DNA of 64,000 nucleotides from Cephalothrix simula (taxonomy: Eukaryota; Nemertea; Palaeonemertea; Archinemertea; Cephalotrichidae), in NCBI GenBank assembly GCA_035591015.1, contig JAXIUW010000007.1, forward strand, positions 1 through 64,000. Direction: 5' to 3'. Below are positions 37,586 to 46,560 of this stretch, piece after piece (within the stretch, counting starts at the first letter, position 1; each line of letters opens with the position of its first letter). A program made the translations under genes and the position numbers. The notes beneath the pieces are model-generated. The model was not told the DNA's origin. It did not search any database and worked only from the letters and a program-made list of their open reading frames with translations.

Positions 37586-39534
37586 TAAGCTAGTAGCTCT
37601 TGCTCTAGCTCTGCCCAGTCGGCAACTATCTCTAGTCCCTCTTCAAGATAGGCGTCGCCATCATAGCTGTCTTGCTCTGTTTTATTAAGCTCTGCCTGTG
37701 AATTGCGCATAGATTGAATAGTTATTGAAGAAGCATCTTTTTCTTCAGCAACCCAGCGGTCTACACGTTCTTGTACGGCCTCAAAGTATTCTGATTGTGA
37801 AATTCGTTCTTGTGAGCGCTCTAGTATCTGTGGCAGAATGCGTGGCAATTCGGTTGGGTTGTAATCAATTTCAAGCGGGGGTGTGCTGTCCCAAGCCAGG
37901 GCATTGGGCAAAGATGCCTCGCCAACATCAATATGATTATTGATTGAAGGCAATACAATATGTGGCTCTACTCCCTTGTTTTGCGTTGACGAACTGCTTG
38001 GGCGGTAAAATTGAGCAATGGTAATCTTTAGTGCGCCAAGATCATTATTCAACTGCATTACATTCTGAACCGTGCCCTTGCCATAGGTAGATTTATCGCC
38101 AATGATAATTGCCCGTTCATAATCTTTAAGAGCCCCGGCCAATATTTCTGAGGCTGATGCGCTGTAGCGGTTGATAATTACCACCAATGGCCCGCTATAA
38201 ACTCTTTGTGAAGGGCTGGTTAATATAGAAATGTGATTCATGATATTTTTAATCTGCACAATGGGCACATCACCAGTTAACATGCCTGAAATGGCTACGG
38301 CTTCTTCTAGCGAACCACCGCCGTTATCACGCAGATCTAAGACTATTCCCGAGACATCTTCTTGGCTTAATTCTTGTAATAGCATAAGAACGTCACGTGC
38401 CGAGCTTTTGAAGTTTTCACCATCATCGTTATTACGAACCATGTCCATGTAAAATGAAGGCAGGGTAATGACGCCGATGCGATAAGTTATTCCGTCACGC
38501 ACAATCTCTTTAATTTCTTGCTTGGCTTCGCCCTCGGTCAGCAGAATTTTGTCACGAACAATCTTGAAAGCGTAGGGAGTTTCATCACGATTATCGCTTC
38601 TACGCAAAATCTTTAGGCGCACCACTGTGCCACGCTTACCACGAATAAGTCCCACCACGTCTTCTAGGCGCATGTTGAAGATATCCTGAAATTCACCATC
38701 TTCACCCTGAGCAACGGCAACTATTTTATCTTCTTTTTTAAGATTACCCTCACGCTGAGCGGCTCCGCCCGGAGTAAGCGATGTAACTACGGTATAGCCG
38801 TCTTCCCAGCGCAAAGTAGCCCCAATTCCCTCTAGTGAAAGACGCATACCAATGTTGAAATTCTCTAAATCTTCGGGTGAAAAGTATGTTGAATGAGGGT
38901 CAAAACTAGTGGTTACCGAGTTGATAAAGTCACTGGCAATATCATTATGGGTTTGCTGTTGCAGTCGCATAGAGACTGCCTCGTAGCGCCTAATTAGCCT
39001 TTGTTTGGCCTCGTCAAGGCTAATGTCGTCTAAGAGCATCTCAAATAACTCAAACTTGAGCTTCTTGTTCCATAATTGATTTATTTCATTTGAAGATTTG
39101 GCAAAGCCCAGTTCTTTGCGATCAATAACAAACTGGTCATCGGTTTCAAAATCAAAGTCTTGTCCAAGTAGTTCTTTAATTAGTGCATGGCGTTCTTCAA
39201 CTCGTTGCTTAAACTTATCGTATATTTGCAGAGCCAGCTCTAAATTACCGCTGTAAATAAGTTTATGGATGTCAGAAAGTTCATTGCTAATGGCGGCAAT
39301 GTCATCTTCTAAAAAGTAGAAGTGTCCGGGGTCTAAGGCGTTGATGTAGTTCATAACCACCTGCTGCCCTTTTTCTTCGGTCAGCTGACCGCGAGGATAG
39401 TGGTTACGCAAGAAAGTGCGCACTATGTACGAAAAATCCTGAGCATTAATCTGATGCTGTTCTTCAGCATAAGCATTGAAAATCAGACAGAAAATTACTA
39501 AACTAGTTGCCAATGTGGCGATTTTCTTAAGCAT
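37582..39534 (-). CDS. prc: Carboxy-terminal processing protease Prc (tail-specific)
   Basis: This periplasmic S41 serine protease trims murein enzymes and lipoproteins. The 650 aa protein starts at the ATG at 39534 (signal MLKKIATLATSLVIFCLIFNAYA); an upstream frame extension is not part of the signal. The tail-protease N-terminal domain spans about 30-210, the PDZ domain about 225-310 (GIGATLRWEDGYTVVTSLTPGG), and the protease core about 330-500. The catalytic Ser is in RYSASASE and the Lys in STYGKGTVQ. The C-terminal helical DUF3340-like region is present. It lies tail to tail with envC. Confidence 0.94.
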   Translation of the reverse strand: MLKKIATLATSLVIFCLIFNAYAEEQHQINAQDFSYIVRTFLRNHYPRGQLTEEKGQQVVMNYINALDPGHFYFLEDDIAAISNELSDIHKLIYSGNLELALQIYDKFKQRVEERHALIKELLGQDFDFETDDQFVIDRKELGFAKSSNEINQLWNKKLKFELFEMLLDDISLDEAKQRLIRRYEAVSMRLQQQTHNDIASDFINSVTTSFDPHSTYFSPEDLENFNIGMRLSLEGIGATLRWEDGYTVVTSLTPGGAAQREGNLKKEDKIVAVAQGEDGEFQDIFNMRLEDVVGLIRGKRGTVVRLKILRRSDNRDETPYAFKIVRDKILLTEGEAKQEIKEIVRDGITYRIGVITLPSFYMDMVRNNDDGENFKSSARDVLMLLQELSQEDVSGIVLDLRDNGGGSLEEAVAISGMLTGDVPIVQIKNIMNHISILTSPSQRVYSGPLVVIINRYSASASEILAGALKDYERAIIIGDKSTYGKGTVQNVMQLNNDLGALKITIAQFYRPSSSSTQNKGVEPHIVLPSINNHIDVGEASLPNALAWDSTPPLEIDYNPTELPRILPQILERSQERISQSEYFEAVQERVDRWVAEEKDASSITIQSMRNSQAELNKTEQDSYDGDAYLEEGLEIVADWAELEQELLAY

Positions 39535-39672
39535 AGCGATATTGCAGACAAGTAAAGTAGGCTGATAAATCCGGGCGCTGGCCATTCATAGATAGCACTC
39601 TAAGATAAACGCCTAATCTCATAAATTGTAGCATATTAACATCTGTTTTAGGTTGTTTTAGATTGATTTAGA

Positions 39673-40449
39673 TTGAAGCACGCAAACAATAATCTGCAGA
39701 ACAACGCAGAAATAACTCAGCAACTGGCCAAGATGATCCTTGCCGCACAGTCGGTAGTGGCATTCAGCGGAGCAGGCATCAGTACGCAGTCTGGCATTCC
39801 AGACTTTAGAGGCCCCGGCGGTGTTTGGTCAAAGTACAACCCCAGTCAGTTTCATATCAAAAATATACTAGGTAGCGCAGAGCAACGCCGTGAATATTGG
39901 AAATATGCCACCGAGCTCTACAATGAAATGCTGCTCGCCGAACCTAATCCATCGCATCAAGAACTAACCCGGCTGCAAAATGATGGTCGCTTAAATAAAA
40001 TAATCACCCAAAACATTGATGGCCTGCATCAGCGTGCCGGTAGCCAAGACGTGATTGAACTACATGGAACAGCATTATTTGTGAATTGTTTAAGCTGTGG
40101 TTGGCGTGAAGACCGCAAAATCTATCAGCCATTAGTCAATCCAGACCCTCCGCCCTGCTCTAACTGCGGTGGCATAATAAAGCCGGCAACAATATCATTT
40201 GGGCAAAACCTTGACCCGCAAGTCTTAGAATATGCCATAACCGCAACAGAGAACAGCGATTTATTCATCGTCATTGGCTCATCGCTAACGGTGTATCCAG
40301 CCGCAGGATTGCCGACTATTGCCCTTGATAATGCCGCTAAACTTGTCATCATCAATCATGAACCTACGCCCCTTGACCCCATGGCCGAATTAGTTATTAA
40401 TCAAAGTTCAGCAGAAATTTTAAGCGCAACCGCTGATATAGTCTTATAA
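39673..40449 (+). CDS. Sir2-family NAD-dependent protein deacylase
   Basis: This sirtuin removes acyl groups from lysines using NAD. The 258 aa protein has GAGISTQSGIPDFRGPGG, TQNIDGLHQRAG, catalytic His in ELHG, zinc ligands CLSC and CSNC, and the GSSLTVYPAAGLP strand. Lacking the Tyr and Arg substrate pair of CobB (class III), it fits the deacetylase type near Thermotoga Sir2. The start is a TTG at 39673, since the next ATG (39733) would cut into the first helix. Monocistronic. Confidence 0.92.
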   Translation: MKHANNNLQNNAEITQQLAKMILAAQSVVAFSGAGISTQSGIPDFRGPGGVWSKYNPSQFHIKNILGSAEQRREYWKYATELYNEMLLAEPNPSHQELTRLQNDGRLNKIITQNIDGLHQRAGSQDVIELHGTALFVNCLSCGWREDRKIYQPLVNPDPPPCSNCGGIIKPATISFGQNLDPQVLEYAITATENSDLFIVIGSSLTVYPAAGLPTIALDNAAKLVIINHEPTPLDPMAELVINQSSAEILSATADIVL

Positions 40450-40566
40450 ACTTATATTGACACATAACAATAAATTCATAATCCATACATCCATAATATT
40501 CCGCAATATATTCTGCGATTTGATGGATTTAACCTGTACCAATTCCATCAACAAAAATTTTAAGCT

Positions 40567-40836
40567 ATGACTACCACAAACATTGAACCGCATTTATTAG
40601 AGGTATTAATTTGCCCAAAAAGTCAGCAACGTCTTGAAGAAGCTCCAACAGAGCTACTAGATAGGCTTAATAAGGCTATTCAAGCCGGCTCGCTCAAGAA
40701 CAACAGTCAGGTACTAATTGAAGAGCCCCTTGAGGGCGGTTTACTGCGTAAGGATGGCCAGATTTTGTACATTATTCGCCAAGGCATCCCGGTAATGTTG
40801 TTTGAAGAGGCTATTGAGCTCACTAACCTACTCTAA
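40567..40836 (+). CDS. Trm112-like small protein (UPF0434)
   Basis: The 89 aa protein matches the bacterial Trm112p-like family: LLEVLICPKSQQRL at the N-terminus and LLRKDGQILYIIRQGIPVML at the C-terminus. About 30 extra residues lie between them compared with the usual 60 aa YcaR type. Only one Cys remains of the usual zinc site. It ends 4 bp before the ParA-like gene. Role in bacteria is poorly defined. Confidence 0.85.
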   Translation: MTTTNIEPHLLEVLICPKSQQRLEEAPTELLDRLNKAIQAGSLKNNSQVLIEEPLEGGLLRKDGQILYIIRQGIPVMLFEEAIELTNLL

Positions 40837-40840
40837 TTTA

Positions 40841-41455
40841 GTGACTATTCTGTGCTGCTTCCATCATAAAGGGGGTACTGGTAAAAGTACCTTAGCCATT
40901 GCGCTAGGCCTTAAATATGCCCAAGCCGGGTTCACTCCATTAATCATTGACCGCGATCCACAAGGAACTTCTGGCCAATGGGGGCAAAGATTCTCAACTA
41001 AGCTGGGTATTGAGGTTATCTACCGTACTCAACACGATTTTGCTCAAGAGCTAGCCCGAGATCAGCAAAAATTTGCGCCAATTATCCTAGATATGCCACC
41101 TAGTCTTGCTGACGATCTTGAACATACCTTAGCCAAGGCTGACCTAGTATTGATGCCCGTTAAGCCCAGCCAGCCTGATCTGTGGTCGCTCAACTGGCCG
41201 CTGGCCATCACCAAAAAGATTGGCACTAAAAGCCTAGTAGTCATTAACATGCTGGCCAAAGAGAGCCTCACAAAAATAGACGCACAATTGGCTACACTTT
41301 CAGCACCAAGGCTTAACAGCTGCTTGCCCCTTAATCAGAATGCCGCCGACCAGCTCTATAAAAATGGAGTGCTGTTACCAGAGTTTGATAAAGCTCTCAC
41401 CAGCCTTTATACAGAACTACAACAACAACTTAGAGCAATACCTAAAGTTACCTAA
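40841..41455 (+). CDS. ParA/MinD-like P-loop ATPase
   Basis: The 204 aa protein starts GTG at 40841 (MTILCCFHHKGGTGKST, deviant Walker A with the signature Lys). It continues with IIDRDPQGTSGQW and the Walker B-like ILDMPPS. It is short, like the orphan ParA proteins that position cytoplasmic cargo or act in plasmid partition. No ParB or parS-like repeats are adjacent. It follows the Trm112-like gene by 4 bp. A hairpin (GTGGGGC with GCCCCAC) begins 6 bp after its stop. Confidence 0.88.
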   Translation: MTILCCFHHKGGTGKSTLAIALGLKYAQAGFTPLIIDRDPQGTSGQWGQRFSTKLGIEVIYRTQHDFAQELARDQQKFAPIILDMPPSLADDLEHTLAKADLVLMPVKPSQPDLWSLNWPLAITKKIGTKSLVVINMLAKESLTKIDAQLATLSAPRLNSCLPLNQNAADQLYKNGVLLPEFDKALTSLYTELQQQLRAIPKVT

Positions 41456-41550
41456 CCACTTGTGGGGCTCTGCCCCACGCCCCGACAGAGGACAAAGTCC
41501 CCTGTACCCCTAGTCTTGAGCGCAGCCGAAGCCTGCGCTCAAAAAGACTT
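41456..41550 (-). repeat. Hairpin-array repeat, copy D (3' of ParA-like gene)
   Basis: Read on the minus strand the order is H1-H2-H3. Plus-strand positions: H3 GTGGGGC 41462-41468 and GCCCCAC 41472-41478; H2 ACAGAGGAC 41485-41493 and GTCCCCTGT 41497-41505 (one mismatch); H1 TTGAGCGCAG 41516-41525 and CTGCGCTCAA 41533-41542. It has no 84-bp tail units. Confidence 0.85.
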
Positions 41551-41594
41551 AGGCAACAGTAAATGCAGTGGTAATTAGCTAAAAACCTGAGCCA

Positions 41595-41900
41595 ATACCC
41601 TTTTGACCGAAGGCGTAAGACTTCGGTCAAGTCAGTGGGTGCAGGGAGCATGCTCCCTGCTGGGATTGTTAAGGGCAAAGCCCTTAACCCTAGTAGCTTT
41701 CACAAATAACTTTGCTTTCACGACTGAGCAAGGCAATTCTCTATTGCCTTGCTGGAGCATCGCCCCTAACGCCAGTCGCATTGCCACGTGGCCTTGCTTA
41801 TTTGCATGGGTGCAGGGCAATTCTCTATTGCCCTGCTGGGCATCGCCCCCTAACAACTAGCCACTTGGTCAGGTAACCTTGCCTTGCTGGGCAAAGCCCT
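41595..41900 (+). repeat. Hairpin-array repeat, copy E (3' of VKOR gene)
   Basis: H1 TTGACCGAAG 41603-41612 and CTTCGGTCAA 41621-41630; H2 GCAGGGAGC 41641-41649 and GCTCCCTGC 41652-41660; H3 TTAAGGGC 41669-41676 and GCCCTTAA 41680-41687. Tail hairpins at 41728-41752 (GCAAGGCAAT and ATTGCCTTGC) and 41812-41836 (GCAGGGCAAT and ATTGCCCTGC) are 84 bp apart, loop TCTCT. It ends at the VKOR stop codon and faces copy D. Confidence 0.88.
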
Positions 41901-41903
41901 TAG

Positions 41904-42812
41904 CTAGTGGTTAGACGCAATGGGTTGTTTGAATTGACTAAGGGTGCTGAGTGTTTCAATAGATTGAACGCCTATATGGCGTTGGCCGTCAATTACCCAA
42001 GTGGGGTAATTTGTGATGTTGGCCTTAAGGCATTCTACTGATTGAGGAGCACCTCTGCCACCGGGGCTACATTCTACATAGGGTAGTCGTTTAACAGAAT
42101 TGGCGAAAAGTTTTTTCTGTTGCGCACATGCTGGGCACCAAAAAGCTCCGTAGAAGGTTGCTCCGGTATCTTGGAGGTGTACGGCCAACGCTCTGAGGCT
42201 AGGGTTTTCTTCACCACTTAGAATGTCAGTGTAAAGGGTAACATGTACAGCGGCAATCAATATTAGGGCTGTCACTAAAGGCATGATTAGTGTTGGTTTT
42301 TTTTCTTGACGAACAAAGGTTGTTGTTGCTGCTACAAAGGCTAGCCATAGCAAAACCGATGTAGTAAGGCAATAAACACAGGTTGCGCCAATTACAAATA
42401 GAGATATTGAGGTTAGATATACTTGGTACAAAGAGGCAAACCCAAGTAAATACACTACCTTTTTTAAGTGCTGTTTGATGTCTCTGCTGCTGAGTAGAAA
42501 ATAAATTACAACTCCATTAAGTAATAAGCCCCAAAAAGCAACGGGCAGGCCTAACAAACTGCCCCATTGGCTACGCTGTACTATTCCGCAGTCACTCTCA
42601 TTACCACAGAGGGCTAATTCGGTGGCTGTAAATGAGCCATAGGATAAATAAAGGCTGACGAGTGATGCTATAGACAGCGTTCCAACAATAAACCATTTAA
42701 CCCAATTCATAGTCGCTGCAGATTCAAGGCGGTCTGCAGTGATCTCATGTTGAGAAGATTTATTTTTAGTAACACGAAGATTATTTTTTTTTCGACTATT
42801 TTTATTACTCAT
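41904..42812 (-). CDS. VKOR-thioredoxin fusion protein (disulfide-bond formation)
   Basis: This inner-membrane enzyme re-oxidises a periplasmic thiol oxidase using quinone; here the two functions are fused. The 302 aa protein has a basic cytoplasmic N-terminus, five transmembrane segments at about 40-190, the VKOR Cys pair (CGNESDCG) and active CVYC. A C-terminal thioredoxin-like domain at about 205-300 has CPAC. Substitutes for DsbB/DsbA. A good ribosome binding site (AAGGAG, 9 nt upstream) supports the start at 42812. Confidence 0.92.
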   Translation of the reverse strand: MSNKNSRKKNNLRVTKNKSSQHEITADRLESAATMNWVKWFIVGTLSIASLVSLYLSYGSFTATELALCGNESDCGIVQRSQWGSLLGLPVAFWGLLLNGVVIYFLLSSRDIKQHLKKVVYLLGFASLYQVYLTSISLFVIGATCVYCLTTSVLLWLAFVAATTTFVRQEKKPTLIMPLVTALILIAAVHVTLYTDILSGEENPSLRALAVHLQDTGATFYGAFWCPACAQQKKLFANSVKRLPYVECSPGGRGAPQSVECLKANITNYPTWVIDGQRHIGVQSIETLSTLSQFKQPIASNH

Positions 42813-43064
42813 GGTGAGCAGCTCCTTATTATCTATCTAATTTAACAGTTACGTTGTGTCAACTTACAAAATGCCGTATCTTATTCGTACATTATTGTAT
42901 TATATACATAAAGCCATGCTAAACATCTATGCAGGCCTTTCAAAGCGTGCTACATTATAGTGCGTACAACGCTTCATGAGAAGTTAGATGCGCATTATGC
43001 GTGATAGGTTCAAAGGCATTGTATTTATGCGACTGGTGGCAGTGTTAGTGTCAACAGGTATCTT

Positions 43065-43946
43065 ATGGAAAACAAAAAAACATCATTAAATGCCTTAAAG
43101 ACTTTTGAGGCCGTAGCTCGCAATCAAAGTTTTAGAGCCGCCGCCCAAGAGCTAGAGGTAACACCCGGTGCGGTTAGCCAGCAGATTAAAAGATTAGAGC
43201 AATCGCTTGGTCAAAAATTGTTTGAGCGCGATACTCGTAACTCATGCCTTACTCCAGCTGGAGATCAGCTGTACTTTGACGCTCAGAAGTCTTTTTTAAG
43301 GCTTGAAGAGTCTGTGTTAAGAATCAGAAATTTTGGCATTGACTCGACCTTAGCCGTGGCTACTTTGCCGGGCTTTGCTCATGAGTGGTTAGAGCCACGG
43401 TTAGCTAACTTTAAGAGCCGCTATCCAGAATACAATTTGCGCATTGTGGCTAGCAATGGCTTAATAGATCTTAACCGGGGCGGAGTAGATATTGCTGTTA
43501 GGTTGGGGCTTGGTTCATGGGGAAATATTCGTGGTAAGTGGCTATTTGACCACGGTTTACACCCAACTTGTAGGGCTCATTTTAGCATTAACGACAAAAA
43601 GTTAACTACGGCTAAATGCCTTTGCAGGTATCCCTTGCTACATCTTAAAACCACCGATGCTTGGCGGGTTTGGTTTAAGGCGCATAACATTGACTTTACA
43701 GAGCAATGCGAGGGAATAATTTTAGAAACCCCTGCTGAGCTGATTGAAGCCGTTGTTAATGGAGAGGGTATTGCCCTATCTTGGAACGTTCCCCAAGGTA
43801 TTATTGAAAGAGAGGGATTAATTAATCCCTTAACTATTGGGCAACAACCCACACGCCTTGCCTATTATGTTGTGCCCAAAAATAGAGCCTTGCCTAAAGT
43901 AAAAGATTTTTGTGACTGGATTTTCTCTCAAGTTAATTACGCTTAG
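43065..43946 (+). CDS. LysR-family transcriptional regulator (GcvA-like)
   Basis: The 293 aa protein has an N-terminal winged helix (ALKTFEAVARNQSFRAAAQELEVTPGAV) and a C-terminal periplasmic-binding-like effector domain (about 90-290, VDIAVRLGLG). The layout matches the GcvA/AmpR branch of LysR regulators. A target is not evident, since no divergent gene abuts it: the upstream VKOR gene is divergent with a 250 bp gap and could be controlled by it. The 3' end overlaps the next gene by 35 bp. Confidence 0.92.
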   Translation: MENKKTSLNALKTFEAVARNQSFRAAAQELEVTPGAVSQQIKRLEQSLGQKLFERDTRNSCLTPAGDQLYFDAQKSFLRLEESVLRIRNFGIDSTLAVATLPGFAHEWLEPRLANFKSRYPEYNLRIVASNGLIDLNRGGVDIAVRLGLGSWGNIRGKWLFDHGLHPTCRAHFSINDKKLTTAKCLCRYPLLHLKTTDAWRVWFKAHNIDFTEQCEGIILETPAELIEAVVNGEGIALSWNVPQGIIEREGLINPLTIGQQPTRLAYYVVPKNRALPKVKDFCDWIFSQVNYA

Positions 43947-44730
43947 TATAGTTGTTTCAATCAGTTGGGGGCTTTGCTTAAACTCGGCTTATGGCACAAC
44001 ATATTCTGAACAGCTAGATTTTGCGCAAGACCTCATCAACAAACGGCAATATTACCGAGCCGTATCAGAGCTACTGCGCTTCAAAGAGCAGTATTCTGTA
44101 GAAGAGCATCCTAATTCGGCCTTGCTGCCCTTAGCTGATGCGCTAATTGTACGGGCCTACTTGCTGGGGCTTGACTTTGAACAGGCCATGGCTTGGGCAG
44201 ATCGGTTTTTGGAAGAACCCGATGCCCTGAGTGATGACTTATACTTCTACCGTGCTTTGGCTCAGCTTGAGATACTATATCCGTATGAACAAGTTCGCAT
44301 TGACAGTGCAAAGTCTAGCCTAGATTCTATCTCAACAGATTTTCCATTCTATGCGCAAACCAAAGAGCTTAGCGAAGCACTAGATAACGTTCCTGAAGAT
44401 GAAAAACTGCCCTTCGTAGCCGGACTGCTTAATGTTATTCCCGGATTAGGCAGCGTTTACACCTACCGCTACCGTGATGCATTTATAACTTTGGCTATCG
44501 TTGGGTTGCTCGGCTATAGCAGCTATGAGGCTTATCAGGCAGACCAATTAATACTAAGCATTACCGCCGGCAGTTTAGCGGTAATCTTTTACGGAGGCTC
44601 TTTTATTTCGGCTATCGGTAGCGTGTATAAATATAATGACGACCTACGCCGTGAATATATCCGTCAGGAGCAAAACAGACTACGATTATTCGTATCACCT
44701 TGGGGAATAGGCATGGGGGCTACATTTTAG
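43912..44730 (+). CDS. Membrane TPR-type protein of unknown function
   Basis: The 272 aa protein starts with GTG at 43912, inside the LysR gene, giving a signal peptide (LITLSIVVSISWGLCLNSAYG). An N-terminal helical region at about 30-150 has TPR spacing. The C-terminal part has LPFVAGLLNVIPGLGSVYTYRYRDA followed by two hydrophobic segments and YKYNDDLRREYIRQEQNR. That C-terminal pattern is found in conserved TPR membrane proteins encoded near yidD or yfgA-like genes. Function unknown. Confidence 0.78.
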   Translation: MTGFSLKLITLSIVVSISWGLCLNSAYGTTYSEQLDFAQDLINKRQYYRAVSELLRFKEQYSVEEHPNSALLPLADALIVRAYLLGLDFEQAMAWADRFLEEPDALSDDLYFYRALAQLEILYPYEQVRIDSAKSSLDSISTDFPFYAQTKELSEALDNVPEDEKLPFVAGLLNVIPGLGSVYTYRYRDAFITLAIVGLLGYSSYEAYQADQLILSITAGSLAVIFYGGSFISAIGSVYKYNDDLRREYIRQEQNRLRLFVSPWGIGMGATF

Positions 44731-45152
44731 ACATTGTTAGTTACTGCTAGATGCTGCTAGAGATTATTAGATGCCCCCTCAGCCGGCGTTTTTGCCCTGC
44801 GCCTCGCGCCCTGCCTTAGTTACCACAGTTACCAAGTTTTAGTTCTATCGGCTAGTCATTACTGGGCTAGTTGGGTGGTTGTAGCGATGCCAAATAGCAC
44901 TCAAAAGTTCTATTCAAGCTATGCCGAGGCTATTATTCTCAATAATTTTTAGATAAATTTACTAAAAAAATCTCTCAATCTTAATTAGTTTTATATTAAA
45001 GCCCTACAAGAGCTTAGTTTTTAAGCTATGGCTGGCTTGAGCCTAGTATAGAATAGTTAGAGAGGGCATTGCCAATTTCAAATAGACTATTTATCTGACA
45101 ATTACAATAAGTTGGCGCAATAGGCCTACATAATTTTTTGCAAGATTTATTG
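44731..45152. other. Intergenic region before the porin promoter
   Basis: No gene visible. AT-rich, with a run of A and T near 44940-45000. Confidence 0.4.
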
Positions 45153-45181
45153 TTGACAGAGTACTACCCAAGGGTTTATAA
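45153..45181 (+). promoter_or_regulatory. Sigma-70-type promoter of the porin gene
   Basis: TTGACA (45153-45158, perfect -35) and TTATAA (45176-45181, -10) are spaced by 17 bp. The transcript would have a leader of about 130 nt. Confidence 0.72.
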
Positions 45182-45201
45182 GGTACAGTCATAACGCAAA
45201 G

Positions 45202-45248
45202 ACTTCTCTTCGACGAGCTAACTCGTTAATGAACCCGTGTTGAGAAGT
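45202..45248 (+). promoter_or_regulatory. Structured 5' leader hairpin of the porin mRNA
   Basis: ACTTCTC (45202-45208) pairs with GAGAAGT (45242-45248), enclosing a second stem ACGAG (45213-45217) with CTCGT (45222-45226). It lies between promoter and start codon, where mRNA-stabilising or sRNA-target structures of porin genes are found. Confidence 0.5.
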
Positions 45249-45317
45249 TGTTAGACACGGCTACTTTTTGTTTAGTATGTGGTAGTCGTTTAATTATAAA
45301 CTTAATAGGAGAATGCA

Positions 45318-46496
45318 ATGAAGAAAGCATTTATTACTTTAGTCGCATTGGCAGCAGTCGCTTTTATGGCCACCCCAGCCAGTGCTCAAGGCCTTACCTT
45401 TGATGGTTCTGTGTATGTAGGTCTTAACATTGGTCTATACAAGGTTCCCCAGGCTGATGGAACATATACCCCTACTGGTGGAGCAGCAGGTACAGCCCTG
45501 CCTGCTGATGCGGAGAGCACAGAGGTTACAGGCGATTGGCAAGTTGATATTAATGCCAAGTATACCAGCGAAATGGTCAAGGCTCGTGCTAGAGTCCGTG
45601 GTCGTGATAATTACGACAATCCTGGTCAGAACCTAGTTAAAGGAACTGCACAAATAGTAATAATGCCCATTGAAGGCTTAGATATTCGCCTTGACAGTGG
45701 CTTTGGCGGTAATTATAAAGATGTCTCCAACACTGGAACCTTTAGCGGTTCTGGTACTGGTGGTAATGCTAATGGTTATTTAGGTGGTGGCCACGGACCA
45801 GATTCAGGTGGTATCAGCCATGGTAACTTTGAGAAAGCAGTTGATGTTACCTACTCAGTAGCTGGTGCGTCACTTGGTGCTGCATATCTGTTTAGCGATC
45901 CTTTGGGAACGGGTGCTTCTGGAGGGATGGGCTATGGTGCGCATCTGCGCTATGCGGGCTTTGGTGCCACAGCAGCCTTTTACTACTTAGGGACTATGTC
46001 TAAGACTGTTGTCGCTGCTGATTCCAAAAGCAATAGCGGTATGGAGCTAGGCTTCTCAGCCAATTATGGTATTGCTGGAGCCAGCCTTGGCTTTGCGCTA
46101 ACCTATGGCAACACAAAAACCCATACAAGTGCTACTGCTGACACAACCGTTGGTCAGAAATGGATGAACATCAGGGCTGGTGCCAGTTATGATACTGGCG
46201 GTTTTGGCAAGATAGCCTTCCGCTACAGCATGTTTACCAATACCCCACAGACTGATGGAGCAGATACTCCGAATGCTATTAAAGGTGATGCAATGCAACT
46301 CGGAGTAAGCTATCAGTACAGCATTGCTGATGCTAATACCACTGTTGGCTTAGGCTATATAATGACGCAGTCTAACGAAACCAGTAAGAAGTTTGGCCAC
46401 CACGGAACTATTGGTGGCTTCCCATCTGTTGTGCTAACTGGCGAAGCTAAAGCTACTAGCAACAACATCATTATTGGTGCAGTAACCAGCTTCTAA
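45318..46496 (+). CDS. Outer-membrane porin-like beta-barrel protein
   Basis: The 392 aa protein has a signal peptide ending in ASAQG. The mature part is Gly/Ser/Thr-rich with alternating amphipathic strands. Its C-terminus (IIIGAVTSF) ends in Phe, the BAM recognition feature. No Pfam porin motif is obvious by eye, so the specific family is unknown. It has its own promoter, a long leader, a strong ribosome binding site (AGGAG, 7-8 nt before ATG) and a perfect terminator, indicating a strongly and independently expressed gene. Confidence 0.85.
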   Translation: MKKAFITLVALAAVAFMATPASAQGLTFDGSVYVGLNIGLYKVPQADGTYTPTGGAAGTALPADAESTEVTGDWQVDINAKYTSEMVKARARVRGRDNYDNPGQNLVKGTAQIVIMPIEGLDIRLDSGFGGNYKDVSNTGTFSGSGTGGNANGYLGGGHGPDSGGISHGNFEKAVDVTYSVAGASLGAAYLFSDPLGTGASGGMGYGAHLRYAGFGATAAFYYLGTMSKTVVAADSKSNSGMELGFSANYGIAGASLGFALTYGNTKTHTSATADTTVGQKWMNIRAGASYDTGGFGKIAFRYSMFTNTPQTDGADTPNAIKGDAMQLGVSYQYSIADANTTVGLGYIMTQSNETSKKFGHHGTIGGFPSVVLTGEAKATSNNIIIGAVTSF

Positions 46497-46521
46497 TTCA
46501 GTTTTTAGTTAGCTAAGTTTG

Positions 46522-46556
46522 GCCCCACCCCCCAGTTGAGGGGGTGGGGCTTTTTT
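46522..46556 (+). terminator. Rho-independent terminator after the porin gene
   Basis: An 11-bp perfect stem (GCCCCACCCCC at 46522-46532 and GGGGGTGGGGC at 46540-46550) with a 7 nt loop is followed by TTTTTT at 46551-46556. Confidence 0.95.
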
Positions 46557-46560
46557 GCGT

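Noticed and set aside
40841-41455. Plasmid partition locus or origin
   Set aside because: The ParA-like gene has no parB, parS cluster or iterons beside it; the adjoining hairpins belong to the dispersed repeat family.
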